From Phyllobacterium chamaecytisi (GTDB lineage Bacteria > Pseudomonadota > Alphaproteobacteria > Rhizobiales > Rhizobiaceae), in the NCBI RefSeq assembly GCF_020164455.1, contig NZ_JAIQWW010000003.1:62001-126000 (forward strand): 64,000 bases of DNA, given 5' to 3'. Every line of letters starts with the position of its first letter. The first letter of the stretch is position 1. Below, piece after piece: positions 41,358-50,644 of the stretch. The notes beneath the pieces are model-generated. The model was not told where the DNA came from. It searched no databases and saw only the letters and a list, made by a program, of their open reading frames with translations. The position numbers and the translations under genes were made by a program.

Positions 41358-42470
41358 TCAGCCAAAGCGGTCGGGCGATAGTTTTGCGAGGAGTGCTTCG
41401 ATGGCCCTTTCCGGATCTCGTCTCGCAATGAGCGCCGCTGCGAGCGTCGAGAGTGCAGGGGAGGTTTGAATGCCGTAACCGCCCTGACCGGCGAGCCAGA
41501 AAAAGCCATCGACCTCACCGTCGAAACCGGCCACGGGCGTCCGGTCCGGCGCGAAAGTGCGCAAACCCGCCCAGCTGCTCTCGACACGGGTGACCGGTAT
41601 AGTGACGGCTTGTTCGAACCGATAGAGGCCTTCGGCGAGGATCATATCGACGACATAAGCATCATGCGGATCAACCGGTGTCTCATCGCAGGGTGAAACG
41701 AATATTCGTCCCCCATCGGGCTTCATGTACCAGGCTTCATTCACGTCATCCACGAGCGGCCAGCTTCTGGTGTCATGGCAGTCCGGAGCGGGCAATACTG
41801 CAATGGACCGCCGCATGGGCGTTAGTCCAAGCGGGCGAGCGCCGAAGAGTCCAGCAGTGATATCTGCCCACGCACCCGATGCGTTGACCACGGTTTTGGC
41901 GTGGAATGTGCGGTCGCCCGTCTCAACCTGCCATTCACCGGCGACCCGGTTAGCGCCAACAACTTCGCATTTTGTGTAAAGTTGAACGCCCAACCCGGTT
42001 GCTTTCCGCAGCCAGCCCTGATGCAGAGCGTTGACGTCGATATCCCATGCGTCGTCCTGGTAGCACGCTGCCTTGACATGATCGCGATTAAGGATCGGAA
42101 CCATGTCAATGGCGCGATCGATATCAATCGCCTCTATTCCAACCCCATTGCGGACAAAGTCTTCGCAAGCCTCAATACCATCTTCGCCAGCGACGGTTAG
42201 AGACCCGCGCCCGGTCAGCAACGGCGCTGGAAAAAGGCCGACATCGCGCTGTTGGAAAAGCGGTGCGCTGGCTTGGTTCAATCCACGAATAACATCATTG
42301 CCGTAGTTGGGAAGGAAGATGGCGGCAGAGCGACCGGTCGAGTGATATCCAGGCTGGGTTTCACGTTCAAGAATCACGACCCTATGTGTGTCGGCCAATG
42401 CGGCTGCGACACCCACACCGGCGATGCCCGCGCCAATCACAAGGACATCAGTTTCGATTATTTCGGTCAT
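41358..42470 (-). CDS. FAD-dependent amino-acid/amine oxidase (DAO family)
   Basis: 370 aa. The N-terminal FAD motif VLVIGAGIAGVGVAAALADT, the second FAD region VVNASGAWADI, and the C-terminal GLRTFAPDRTPVAGFD plus FFWLAGQGGYGIQTSPAL are those of glycine oxidase/D-amino-acid dehydrogenase relatives. It oxidises C-N bonds of amines or amino acids. Its ATG overlaps the hydrolase stop by 4 nt. Last gene of the polyamine-type transport operon, so it probably acts on the imported compound. Confidence 0.9.
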   Translation of the reverse strand: MTEIIETDVLVIGAGIAGVGVAAALADTHRVVILERETQPGYHSTGRSAAIFLPNYGNDVIRGLNQASAPLFQQRDVGLFPAPLLTGRGSLTVAGEDGIEACEDFVRNGVGIEAIDIDRAIDMVPILNRDHVKAACYQDDAWDIDVNALHQGWLRKATGLGVQLYTKCEVVGANRVAGEWQVETGDRTFHAKTVVNASGAWADITAGLFGARPLGLTPMRRSIAVLPAPDCHDTRSWPLVDDVNEAWYMKPDGGRIFVSPCDETPVDPHDAYVVDMILAEGLYRFEQAVTIPVTRVESSWAGLRTFAPDRTPVAGFDGEVDGFFWLAGQGGYGIQTSPALSTLAAALIARRDPERAIEALLAKLSPDRFG

Positions 42471-43246
42471 GCTGAACCCAGGTCTCTAAGGTAGGGATTG
42501 CCGGTGATGGATACGGCGAAGGCGCCAGGATCGATATCCGCAAAAATTAAACTTTCCGCATCATCGCTGCAGGCCGCGATCAGACTGCCATCGGGCGCGG
42601 CAATTCGTGAGTTTCCAGCAAACGTAAATCGTTCGTCAGCACCAGCATGATTGATGTAGGCGACGAAAATCTGGTTCTCGAAGGCGCGGGTTTGGATCAT
42701 GTGATTGGCGATGAACGTTCCGGAAGGGCCGGCAGGAAGAGCTGTCGGCACAAGCACGGCGTCGACGCCGGCAAGGGCGAGACGGCGGACGTTCTCTGGG
42801 AATTCCACATCGTAGCAGATCAGCATGCCGAGCTTCAGACCGCTCAATTCGACAATACAACTAACAGGTGTTTCCGGCTTGAAGAGCGATCGCTCATAAT
42901 CGCCGTAAAGATGCGATTTGCGGTAGATCGCAGGTGTGGCGTGGCCATCGACAAATGCAGCGCTGTTATAAACGTCCGCGCCAACACGCTCTGCAAAACC
43001 CGCAACGATGGCGATGCCATTTGCCGACGAAATGGCTTGCAATGCCTTGATCTGGTCGCCATTCGCCGTTTCAGCCAATGCGGTGATTGCGTCTCCTGCG
43101 CCATAACCCGTGATGCAAAGTTCTGGCGTAATCAAAAGGTCAGCACCGCCTTCAGCCGCCTCAACAGCCGCTCGTTCGATGCGCCCGAGATTGGCCTGCA
43201 CGTCACCGGAGACCGATTGCATTTGCAGAGCTGCGACACGCATCAT
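42467..43246 (-). CDS. Carbon-nitrogen hydrolase (nitrilase superfamily)
   Basis: 259 aa. The Glu-Lys-Cys catalytic triad is visible: ITPELCITGY (Glu), YRKSHLYG (Lys) and LICYDVEFPENVR (Cys). The group includes N-carbamoylputrescine amidase and omega-amidases, which remove ammonia from amides. It overlaps both the upstream permease gene and the downstream oxidase gene by 4 nt, so it is tightly coupled. With agmatinase nearby, a role in degrading polyamine- or guanidino-derived amides is plausible, not proven. Confidence 0.9.
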   Translation of the reverse strand: MMRVAALQMQSVSGDVQANLGRIERAAVEAAEGGADLLITPELCITGYGAGDAITALAETANGDQIKALQAISSANGIAIVAGFAERVGADVYNSAAFVDGHATPAIYRKSHLYGDYERSLFKPETPVSCIVELSGLKLGMLICYDVEFPENVRRLALAGVDAVLVPTALPAGPSGTFIANHMIQTRAFENQIFVAYINHAGADERFTFAGNSRIAAPDGSLIAACSDDAESLIFADIDPGAFAVSITGNPYLRDLGSA

Positions 43247-44043
43247 GATTCATCCGACGCCATTGCGCCGAGCAGCTTGGGCAGATCGCCGAACTTCGCG
43301 ACCAAAGAGAAGATGACGGCAGCGGTGAAAACGAAAAGTATGGTCACGGACGCCATTGTCGGCGTGTAGCCGTAACGCAGTGCATTGAAGATCTTGATCG
43401 GCAGCGTTTCCAGTGTGAAGCCAACGGTCATGTACGCGACGATGTATTCGTTGAGCGATAACACGAAGGCGAAAGCGTAACCCGATACGAGATAGGGCAG
43501 GATCAGCGGCAGCACAACCGTGCGAAAAATGGTTCTGTCATTGGCACCCATTGTGGCGGCTGCTTCGACAAACGAGCGGTCGATAGCCGAGAAGCCGAGC
43601 GATAAGGTGACCAATGGCAGAGTAACAAAAAAGATCGCGTGTCCGATGACCGCGGTCCACGGCTGGCCATAGAAACCTGTTGTCGCCCAGAAGGTCAGCA
43701 GCCCGAGTGCCGTGATGACCGGAGGCAGGGTGAATGGCGCGATGCCAAGGACCTGAAATATGTTCGCCCACGGCGCGATGCGACGCCACAGAAACCACGA
43801 CAACGGGAGGGCAATCAGGACGGCCAAGGCGGCGGAGGTTGTGGCCAGAATCACCGAAGCGACAAGGGCAGCACGCCATTCGGGATTGGTAAATATCTCG
43901 CCGTACCAGCTGAGGGAAAAGCCTTGCGGTGGGAACGCCAGAGTTTGCTTGGCATTGACCGATACGCCAGCCACGACGATCAGCGGCAAGCTGAGGAAAA
44001 GCCCAATGAGCAGGAAGTAAAATCGCTTGAGCCAATGGGTCAT
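43243..44043 (-). CDS. ABC transporter permease, PotC-like
   Basis: 266 aa from ATG 44043 (MTHWLKRFYFLLIGLFLSLP), which overlaps the preceding permease stop by 4 nt; a long upstream extension in the same frame is not coding. Six membrane helices; the EAA loop FVEAAATMGANDRTIFRTVV, with the conserved A...G spacing, contacts the ATPase. It is the second channel subunit of a spermidine/putrescine- or Fe3+-type importer. Confidence 0.9.
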   Translation of the reverse strand: MTHWLKRFYFLLIGLFLSLPLIVVAGVSVNAKQTLAFPPQGFSLSWYGEIFTNPEWRAALVASVILATTSAALAVLIALPLSWFLWRRIAPWANIFQVLGIAPFTLPPVITALGLLTFWATTGFYGQPWTAVIGHAIFFVTLPLVTLSLGFSAIDRSFVEAAATMGANDRTIFRTVVLPLILPYLVSGYAFAFVLSLNEYIVAYMTVGFTLETLPIKIFNALRYGYTPTMASVTILFVFTAAVIFSLVAKFGDLPKLLGAMASDES

Positions 44044-44894
44044 GCCTTTTCTCCCTTGCGGCCGATGAGCAATGTCAATGCCACGAGGCCGAGCGTAACC
44101 AGCACAAGAAAAACAGCCATCGCCGCGGCAAAGGGCATATTGGACTGATAGATCGCCTGATCGGTGATGAGAACCGAAAGCGTCCAATGTTGCGGCCGGC
44201 CGAGGATCTGCGGCAACAGGTACGAGCCGAGCGCGAAGATGAAAACCATGATGAGCGTCGCCATGATCGTATTGCGCAGCGCAGGCACCAGTACGTTGAA
44301 AAAGGCACGGATGGGCGAAGAACCAAGTGTTCGCGCCGCCTCCATCAGAGTGGGATCGAGGCGAACGATGGCCGGGTAGAGCACGAGGATCGTGTAGGGC
44401 AAAGCTTGATAGACCATACCTGTCAGCACGGCGCCGAAACTCGGGAACAGCGCGACGGGCTGCTCAAGAAGCCCGATCTTTACGAGCAAATTGCTGAGGC
44501 CTGCCGTGCGCGAAAGCAGCGTTGACCAGGCAAACCCGATAATCACCTCCGACAGCGAAAGCACCGAGAGAAGTCCGACAAGCCAGATCACCTGCAAGCG
44601 CCGTGTCAGCCGCGAAAGCAGGTAAGTGAAGGGCAGTGCCAGCACGACGCAGCAGATCGCGACGGTCACTGCAAGCATCAGTGAAAAGCCGAGTACGCCC
44701 CCGAAGAACGCGGTGAGGAAGCGCTCGTAGTTGGAGAAGACGAATGCCGGTGTGTAGAAGCCGCCTTCCTGCCTCTGAAAGAAGCTGACGGCAATCATCG
44801 TGCCAAAAGGCACAACGAAGAAGATGAGCAGCATGCCGGCAGGAAAGAACAGGGGCCCATAATCGGCGATGGATTGAGGTGGTTCGCGCTTCAT
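44040..44894 (-). CDS. ABC transporter permease, PotB-like
   Basis: 284 aa, with six hydrophobic helices and the EAA motif LMEAARTLGSSPIRAFFNVL. The N-terminus (QSIADYGPLFFPAGMLLIFF) is cytoplasmic. It starts with a 4-nt overlap on the ATPase gene and ends with a 4-nt overlap on the PotC-like gene. Together they form the membrane channel of the polyamine-type transporter. Confidence 0.9.
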   Translation of the reverse strand: MKREPPQSIADYGPLFFPAGMLLIFFVVPFGTMIAVSFFQRQEGGFYTPAFVFSNYERFLTAFFGGVLGFSLMLAVTVAICCVVLALPFTYLLSRLTRRLQVIWLVGLLSVLSLSEVIIGFAWSTLLSRTAGLSNLLVKIGLLEQPVALFPSFGAVLTGMVYQALPYTILVLYPAIVRLDPTLMEAARTLGSSPIRAFFNVLVPALRNTIMATLIMVFIFALGSYLLPQILGRPQHWTLSVLITDQAIYQSNMPFAAAMAVFLVLVTLGLVALTLLIGRKGEKA

Positions 44895-45928
44895 TGCTTC
44901 AGCACCACGCAGACATCAGGGGACAGAGCGATACCTACGGCCTGGCCGGCAGTAACCTCGGGCCGTTCGCGCGGGGTTGATACGGCAATGATCTGCTGGC
45001 CGCCGGCTTCGACAAACGTTTCGATTGTGCCACCCAGATCGCGGACGAAGGTGACTGTTCCATCGATGGCACCATTGCCGGGTGCTGTCAGGTGGACGTC
45101 TTCGGGGCGCACCGAAATCGTGGCCTTCTGTGCGCCGGCGGGCAGGACAATGCCTTGAACCCGATGGCCTAATATGGTCGCCGCACCGGAACTGTCGACT
45201 TGAGTTTCGATCAGATTTGTCGAGCCGATGAAATCCGCAACGAATGTATCGGCTGGCTTGCGGTAAATTTCGATCGGTGAGGCCGCTTGCCGGATATGGC
45301 CGCCATTCATGACCACGACCGTATCGGCCATGGTCATCGCCTCGCGCTGATCATGAGTCACGACAATGGTGGTGATGCCGAGCTTTTGCTGAAGCTGCCG
45401 TAGCTCCACTTGCATGGCTTCGCGCAACTTTGCGTCCAGCGCAGAGAGCGGCTCGTCGAGCAGGAAGATCTTCGGCGACAGCGCCAGAGCCCGGGCGATA
45501 GCGACGCGTTGACGTTGGCCACCGGATAGCTTCGACACCGGCCGGTCGCCATAGCCGGGCAAATGGATCAGGGTGAGCAATTCGTCGACACGCTTTTTCT
45601 GCTCTTCGCGGGATGCTCCGCGAATGCGCAGTGAGTAGGCAATATTTTCACCGACACTCAGATGCGGAAACAGCGCCAGCGATTGAAACACCATTCCAAG
45701 ATTCCGCTTGTGCGTAGGAACGTCCGTAATATCGGCTCCGTCGAGCAGGATAGTGCCATTCGTGGGGTCTTCAAGTCCGGCGATCATGCGCAACAGCGTG
45801 GTCTTGCCGCAACCGGATGGTCCAAGCAGGCAAACAAAGGTACCGTGCGGCACCGACAGATGCACATTGTCGACCGCGGTGAATGCGCCGAATTGCTTGG
45901 TGACATTGTTCAAAACCAGTCCGGACAT
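44891..45928 (-). CDS. ABC transporter ATP-binding protein, PotA-like
   Basis: 345 aa from ATG 45928 (MSGLVLNNVTKQFGAFTAVD). Walker [20 protein letters not shown], signature [17 protein letters not shown], Walker B IFLLDEPLSALDA, H-loop VVTHDQREAMTMA, and a C-terminal TOBE domain (ISVRPEDVHLTAPG). It powers uptake with the two permeases encoded after it. It starts 76 nt after the binding-protein stop. Confidence 0.92.
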   Translation of the reverse strand: MSGLVLNNVTKQFGAFTAVDNVHLSVPHGTFVCLLGPSGCGKTTLLRMIAGLEDPTNGTILLDGADITDVPTHKRNLGMVFQSLALFPHLSVGENIAYSLRIRGASREEQKKRVDELLTLIHLPGYGDRPVSKLSGGQRQRVAIARALALSPKIFLLDEPLSALDAKLREAMQVELRQLQQKLGITTIVVTHDQREAMTMADTVVVMNGGHIRQAASPIEIYRKPADTFVADFIGSTNLIETQVDSSGAATILGHRVQGIVLPAGAQKATISVRPEDVHLTAPGNGAIDGTVTFVRDLGGTIETFVEAGGQQIIAVSTPRERPEVTAGQAVGIALSPDVCVVLKQ

Positions 45929-46004
45929 AAGTCCCCCGTCTCTTTGGTTGTGTTTTGGCGGCCCCACCCCTTGCAGCAAGCAAAGAATGAGGCCGCGCAG
46001 TGTA

Positions 46005-47093
46005 TTAACCGACGATCAGCTCAGTCCATTTCTGATTCAGCCAGTCGGACTTGGTCGTATAGAGGTCATAGCGCGGAATGATCGGCTCGATATCGGAAGA
46101 TACAGCCGCGAATTCCTTGTCGCTCAGATCGAGCAGTTCGCGTTTCACTGTCGGAGAAGTACCTACCTTGCGCGACAGCGTCGCCTGAATGGCAGGCTGG
46201 CTCATGTAGTCGATGAAAATATGTGCTTCGTCGACTTTCTTCGATGCGCGCGACAGAGCCCAGCAGCCGGAGTCCTGAACGCCGCCTTCCTTGGGGAAGG
46301 TGGAACGAACCGGATGACCCTCGGAGGCAGCGAGGCCCGTCACATCGTGGTAGTACTGACCCATCGGAATTTCGCCGGACTTCAGCGATTGTTCAAACTG
46401 GGCTTCATCGCGGTACCACAAGCGAACGTTGGGCTTGACCTCTGCAAGCTTATCGAAGGCCTTCAGCAGGCCTTCTTCCGTATCGAGGGCGTTGGTGCTG
46501 CCAAAGAAGGTCTTTGCCGTTATTTCCAGGAGGAAGGAGTTCGACACCAGTGCAAGCAAGCCAAGCTTGTCAGCGTTGGCCTTGTCCCAGAAAGCCGCCC
46601 ATGATGTGGGCGCCTCTTTGTAAACATCGGTGTTGGTAACGAGCGTGATGTACCATGAGACGGCGCCGATACCCGCGACGGAGCCATCGGGGTACTTGTT
46701 GACGAAGCGGTCAATGAGGTTCTTTGAATTCGGAATCTTTGCCAAATCGAGCGGCGTCCAAAGTTTGGTCGTCTGGCCCTTCAGCATTGCCACCTGCGAC
46801 ATCATCGAGACGTCGGCGGGAGCGGCTCCAGCTTTTGCAGCCTGCTCAAGCTGGACGAGCCAGGCTTCGCCTGTCGGCTCCGCGACGGATTCAACTGCAA
46901 TGCCTGTCGCCTTGGTGAATTCCGGAAAGATGTTCTTGTCGAACGAGTCTTTGAAGTAGCCGCCATAGACGCCAACCTTCAGCGACTTGTCCTGCGCGCG
47001 CAGGATGTTTGGCATTGCCAGAACGGCGGCACCCATCACGCCGGCGCCGAGCACCGTGCGGCGACTGATGCTCTTCTTCAGAAAAGTGTCCAT
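46005..47093 (-). CDS. Extracellular solute-binding protein, PotD/spermidine-like, Tat-type signal
   Basis: 362 aa. The signal peptide has an arginine pair and hydrophobic core (KKSISRRTVLGAGVMGAAVL, cleavage near LRAQD), matching Tat export. The mature part (LKVGVYGGYFKDSFDKNIFP, WYRDEAQFEQSLKSGEIPMG) belongs to bacterial extracellular binding proteins type 2, close to PotD and opine/polyamine binders. AAAGGAGAG precedes the ATG. It is the first gene of the operon potD-like, potA-like, potB-like, potC-like, hydrolase, oxidase. Confidence 0.88.
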   Translation of the reverse strand: MDTFLKKSISRRTVLGAGVMGAAVLAMPNILRAQDKSLKVGVYGGYFKDSFDKNIFPEFTKATGIAVESVAEPTGEAWLVQLEQAAKAGAAPADVSMMSQVAMLKGQTTKLWTPLDLAKIPNSKNLIDRFVNKYPDGSVAGIGAVSWYITLVTNTDVYKEAPTSWAAFWDKANADKLGLLALVSNSFLLEITAKTFFGSTNALDTEEGLLKAFDKLAEVKPNVRLWYRDEAQFEQSLKSGEIPMGQYYHDVTGLAASEGHPVRSTFPKEGGVQDSGCWALSRASKKVDEAHIFIDYMSQPAIQATLSRKVGTSPTVKRELLDLSDKEFAAVSSDIEPIIPRYDLYTTKSDWLNQKWTELIVG

Positions 47094-47114
47094 TGTCGTC
47101 TCTCCTTTTTAAAA

Positions 47115-47128
47115 GCCAGTTTACTGGC
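47115..47128 (-). terminator. Short hairpin between the two ABC cassettes
   Basis: GCCAGT and ACTGGC pair around two bases, followed on the minus strand by TTTTAAAAAGG. It lies between the polar amino-acid permease stop (47170) and the PotD-like start (47093). The stem is short, so it may only reduce readthrough. Confidence 0.35.
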
Positions 47129-47169
47129 CGATTTCCCACTTCTGTTTTTGTCTGATGTTCAGCTGTCGT

Positions 47170-47820
47170 TCAATGCTGACGAGCGGTCCGGAGCTCCAAT
47201 ATCTTTGTATAACGCGTCAGCGGATAGCACAGAACAAAATAGATCAGCGCTACCAATCCATAGACCGTGAAAGGTTCGAACGTTGCATTGTTGATTGCAT
47301 TCGACGTGCGCACCAACTCCTCAAAACCAATGATCGACGTTAATGCAGTGCTCTTGATCAACTGCACCAGAAAACCGACCGTCGGTGCCCGTGTAATCGC
47401 GAACGCTTGCGGCAGGATGATGAGCCGCAGCTGCGCTATATAATGCAAGCCGAGGCTGCTGCCCGCATCCCACTGGCCGCTTGGCAATGATTGCACACCG
47501 CCGCGCCAGATTTCGGCGAGGTAGGCACTTGCACAGAGCGTCAGTCCAAGGACTGCGGCCGTCCACGCTTCAATACGGAAGCCTAGCAACGGCAGGCCGA
47601 AGAACAACAGGAACAACTGCATCAGCAGAGGCGTGCCCTGAAAGAGGCCGATGTAGTATTCCGCCGCTTGCCGAAGCCAGCGCCGCTTGGAAATTCGCAG
47701 CAGGAGAATCGCAATCCCGACAGTTGCACCGCCGGCGAAGGCGACGATGGATAGCAGAACCGTCCAGCGGGCAGCCAGCAGCAGATTGCGCACGATGTCC
47801 CAGAAAGTGAATTCGATCAT
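47170..47820 (-). CDS. Polar amino-acid ABC transporter permease (HisM/GlnP type)
   Basis: 216 aa from ATG 47820, overlapping the first permease stop by 4 nt; the longer open frame to 48093 is the shadow of that permease. Membrane helices (ARWTVLLSIVAFAGGATVGI) and the polar amino-acid motif YYIGLFQGTPLLMQLFLLFF and SAYLAEIWRGGVQSLPSGQW are clear. The EAA loop GLHYIAQLRLIILPQAFAIT is present. It ends before a short hairpin. No ATPase gene follows. Confidence 0.9.
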   Translation of the reverse strand: MIEFTFWDIVRNLLLAARWTVLLSIVAFAGGATVGIAILLLRISKRRWLRQAAEYYIGLFQGTPLLMQLFLLFFGLPLLGFRIEAWTAAVLGLTLCASAYLAEIWRGGVQSLPSGQWDAGSSLGLHYIAQLRLIILPQAFAITRAPTVGFLVQLIKSTALTSIIGFEELVRTSNAINNATFEPFTVYGLVALIYFVLCYPLTRYTKILELRTARQH

Positions 47821-48485
47821 GCCATGCCTCCGGCGATCGCGCGTCGTCCCCCAGCAAACAACAAACGGCGAAGGCCGATGCTCATTCCGAGATAGACCAG
47901 GGTCACGATGAAATAGGTTTCGAAAGCGCGGAAAGTTCGCGCCTGCAGCATGTCCGCCTCGTAGGTGAGCTCGCGCACTGCAATCTGCGACACAACCGAC
48001 GACTCCAGCATCATGATGATGATCTGGCTGGTCAGTGCCGGGAAAATGACTTTCAGTGCCTGCGGCAGCACGATCTTGATGAATACGAGCCACGTCGGCA
48101 GACCCAGCGCCGCCGCAGCTTCCCTCTGACCTTTGGGTACGGCGTCGAGCCCGGAACCAACGATCTCGGTGGTATAGGCGGTCATGTTCAGCGTCATCGC
48201 CAGCATGGCGGCAACGACCGGATCAAGACGAATGCCAAACCGTGGCAGCCCGAAGAAAATGAAGAAGAGCTGCACCAGAAATGGTGTATTGCGAATGAGC
48301 TCGACATAAGCCCCGATGGCTTTGCGCAAGACGGGGTAGCGGCTGCGCTTGGCCGCGGCCCCGAATATGCTCAGGATGACCCCAGCAACCGTGGTGACAG
48401 CGATCAGAAAGATCGTCATCGCCGCGCCGCTGGCGATCATGCCGATTGCGCCATTCAGCCAGCCAAAGTCGAGCGCATAGCCCAC
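47817..48485 (-). CDS. Polar amino-acid ABC transporter permease (HisQ/GlnP type)
   Basis: 222 aa. Motifs AYVELIRNTPFLVQLFFIFF and TAYTTEIVGSGLDAVPKGQR, with the EAA loop GLPTWLVFIKIVLPQALKVI. It forms a heterodimeric channel with the product of 47170-47820. It starts 3 nt after the binding-protein stop, and its stop overlaps the next permease by 4 nt. Confidence 0.9.
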   Translation of the reverse strand: MGYALDFGWLNGAIGMIASGAAMTIFLIAVTTVAGVILSIFGAAAKRSRYPVLRKAIGAYVELIRNTPFLVQLFFIFFGLPRFGIRLDPVVAAMLAMTLNMTAYTTEIVGSGLDAVPKGQREAAAALGLPTWLVFIKIVLPQALKVIFPALTSQIIIMMLESSVVSQIAVRELTYEADMLQARTFRAFETYFIVTLVYLGMSIGLRRLLFAGGRRAIAGGMA

Positions 48486-48488
48486 AGA

Positions 48489-49286
48489 TCAATCCTTGAG
48501 GTTTTCAGGATTGAGCGGTGTCTTCAGCCAGGCTTCCGAGCTCTTGTTGAGGCTGCCATCGCTCAGCATCTTGGCCACGGTGTCGTTGATGGCCTGCTTG
48601 AGGCGATCCTCTTTCTTGTTGAGGGCTATGTGTGATGGCGATGTCAGCAGCTGGAATTTCTGCTCGGGAGCCAGAGCCTCCTGACGCGCAAGAACCTGTG
48701 CACCGACATCATTGCCGACTACCATCAATTGAGTCTGGCCGGAAATGAAAGCCTGGATCACTGAGTTGTAGTTGTCGAAGCGCTTGACGTCGGCCGAAGC
48801 CGGAACCACCTCGGTCAGCGACGTGTCTTCCAAGGTGCCACGATTTACGGCAATGCTCTTGCCCGCAAGATCGTCCTTGTTCTTCACGTCAAGGGCCTTC
48901 GGACCGATAACGGCAATATAGTAGGGCGCATAGGCTGCTGCAAAATCGATGACCTGTTCGCGCTCTTTGCTGTAACCGACGCTCATAAGCAGATCGACGC
49001 GATGCTCCGTCAAATAGGGGATGCGGTTCTGTCCAGTAACACTGACTGGAACAAGCTTGACCTTTAGGGCATCGGCGAGTGCCTGGGCAACGTCCATGTC
49101 ATAGCCCTTAAGCGTCATGTCGGCGCTGGCGGAAGAGAAAGGCGGGAAGTCGGCAAAGACGCCGACATTGAGGACGCCCGCCTTGGTGATGTCGTCGATC
49201 GCGTCGGCATTGGCCGCACCTATGCTCGCTCCGCTGATCAGCAGCAGGGCGGCAAAGGATGATCGCAGTGTTGTGTAGATTGTCAT
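48489..49286 (-). CDS. Polar amino-acid ABC transporter substrate-binding protein
   Basis: 265 aa from ATG 49286 (AAGGGGA 6 nt upstream). Signal peptide MTIYTTLRSSFAALLLISGA, cleaved near ANADA. The SBP_bac_3 fold is shown by VLNVGVFADFPPFSSASADM, KGYDMDVAQALADALKV and RVDLLMSVGYSKEREQVIDF. It binds a polar amino acid or derivative in the periplasm. It heads a three-gene cassette that lacks the ATPase. It lies divergent from nothing; the agmatinase gene (start 50431) is 83 nt upstream on the same strand. Confidence 0.9.
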   Translation of the reverse strand: MTIYTTLRSSFAALLLISGASIGAANADAIDDITKAGVLNVGVFADFPPFSSASADMTLKGYDMDVAQALADALKVKLVPVSVTGQNRIPYLTEHRVDLLMSVGYSKEREQVIDFAAAYAPYYIAVIGPKALDVKNKDDLAGKSIAVNRGTLEDTSLTEVVPASADVKRFDNYNSVIQAFISGQTQLMVVGNDVGAQVLARQEALAPEQKFQLLTSPSHIALNKKEDRLKQAINDTVAKMLSDGSLNKSSEAWLKTPLNPENLKD

Positions 49287-49369
49287 TTTATTCCCCTTCG
49301 TTGTTATTGTGATTGATGAGGACAATTCGGCTTTACGGCATTTATCGCCTCATCAAGGTTCTGGATGCA

Positions 49370-50431
49370 TCAGCGCTTGCCCTGAACGAACGGGCTGAAA
49401 ACCATCAGGCTGAGGATTTCGAACAGCACCTGAGCACCCGCATGGGCTGTATTCGTCGTCGCATCATACTGTGGCGCGACTTCCACCACGTCACCGCCGA
49501 CGAGGTTGATACCCTTGAAGCCGCGGATAAGCTCGAGCACTTCGCGCGTCGTCAGGCCGCCGACTTCCGGAGTACCTGTGCCCGGTGCAAAGCTTGGGTC
49601 GAGGCTGTCCACATCGAAGGAAAGGTAGGTCGGACCATCGCCGACAATTTTTCTCGCCTTTTCGATAATAGCGGGTATGCCAAGACCGGTTACTTCTTCC
49701 GCATGAACGACCGTCATTCCGGATTCGTAGGAGAACTCCCACAGATATTCTGCTGATCCGCGAATGCCGATCTGGATCGTACGGCTCGGATCGAGCACGC
49801 CGTCGAGGACCGCATTGCGGAACGGACCGCCATGATGGAATTTGGTCTGATCGAAGGCGCCGCCCGTATCGCAATGCGCATCGATATGGATCATGCCCAC
49901 CGGGCGCTTCTTGCCGACAGCCTTCATGATAGGATGGGTAATCGAATGATCGCCCCCTACTGAAAGCGGAACAACGCCGGCCTCGACGATCTGGTTGATG
50001 CGACGTTCAATGTCATCATGGCTCTGCTCGAGCCTGTAACGGCTGGCAAAAGGCACATCGCCAATGTCGGCAACACGCAGGTCGAATACAGGCGCGCATT
50101 CAAGAACGTGATTGTACGGACCGATGCGCTCAATGGTCCGGAGCGCTCGAGGGCCGAAACGCGAGCCAGTGCGATTGGTTACGCCGAGATCCATCGGCAC
50201 GCCAACCATGGCGACCTGGAGATTGCCGAAATCCGGATTGCTGGAATCGACGGGCATATGGGGAGCGGTCAGAAAGGTCGGCATGCCCGAATATGGCGCT
50301 AGGCGCGTACCGCTTTTTGAAAAGATCTTGTCTGCGACCTTGCGGAATGTCGGATCAAACAACTCACCGCCATGGCTCTCGCCATATTTAGCGCGCAGTT
50401 CGTTCAGCTTTTTCTCATCCCAAGATGCCAT
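49370..50431 (-). CDS. speB: Agmatinase-family ureohydrolase (agmatinase/guanidinobutyrase-like)
   Basis: 353 aa from ATG 50431; the open frame extends to 50524 but the extension is not conserved-looking. The two-manganese site is complete: VGGDHSITHP, MIHIDAHCDT and LSFDVDSLDPSFAPGTGTPE. The enzyme releases urea from a guanidino compound: agmatine to putrescine, or guanidinobutyrate to GABA. The longer N-terminus (about 60 residues before FGNLQVAMVG) is like guanidinoacid hydrolases, so the exact substrate is open. A LysR gene is divergent and a polar amino-acid uptake cassette follows on the same strand. Confidence 0.88.
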   Translation of the reverse strand: MASWDEKKLNELRAKYGESHGGELFDPTFRKVADKIFSKSGTRLAPYSGMPTFLTAPHMPVDSSNPDFGNLQVAMVGVPMDLGVTNRTGSRFGPRALRTIERIGPYNHVLECAPVFDLRVADIGDVPFASRYRLEQSHDDIERRINQIVEAGVVPLSVGGDHSITHPIMKAVGKKRPVGMIHIDAHCDTGGAFDQTKFHHGGPFRNAVLDGVLDPSRTIQIGIRGSAEYLWEFSYESGMTVVHAEEVTGLGIPAIIEKARKIVGDGPTYLSFDVDSLDPSFAPGTGTPEVGGLTTREVLELIRGFKGINLVGGDVVEVAPQYDATTNTAHAGAQVLFEILSLMVFSPFVQGKR

Positions 50432-50593
50432 GACAAGTATCCCAATGTCGTAAAGTGCGCGGGGATAAGACGGATTCGGCGTGTGTTGCTGATAGATATC
50501 CGTCGTTGCCTGTTCCCCGGGCATTTTGCCTCGTTGGACGTATTATCGTTGCAAAAGGCACAGAAAAGCAATTGACATTGTTATAGCTTATTG

Positions 50594-50610
50594 TGTGAAT
50601 AAATCTCACA
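50594..50610. promoter_or_regulatory. LysR-type operator TGTGA-N7-TCACA
   Basis: A perfect 5-nt dyad with the T-N11-A style of LysR sites sits in the agmatinase/LysR divergent gap. A TTGACA box lies just upstream at about 50,572. It probably controls both directions. Confidence 0.45.
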
Positions 50611-50644
50611 TGACTTTCCGACAATTGACGGCTAATGGAATCCT

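Noticed and set aside
43639-44148. 169-aa plus-strand frame rich in Arg/Glu
   Set aside because: Antisense shadow of the PotC-like permease.
45708-46604. 298-aa plus-strand frame
   Set aside because: Antisense of the PotA-like and PotD-like genes, which have complete motifs.
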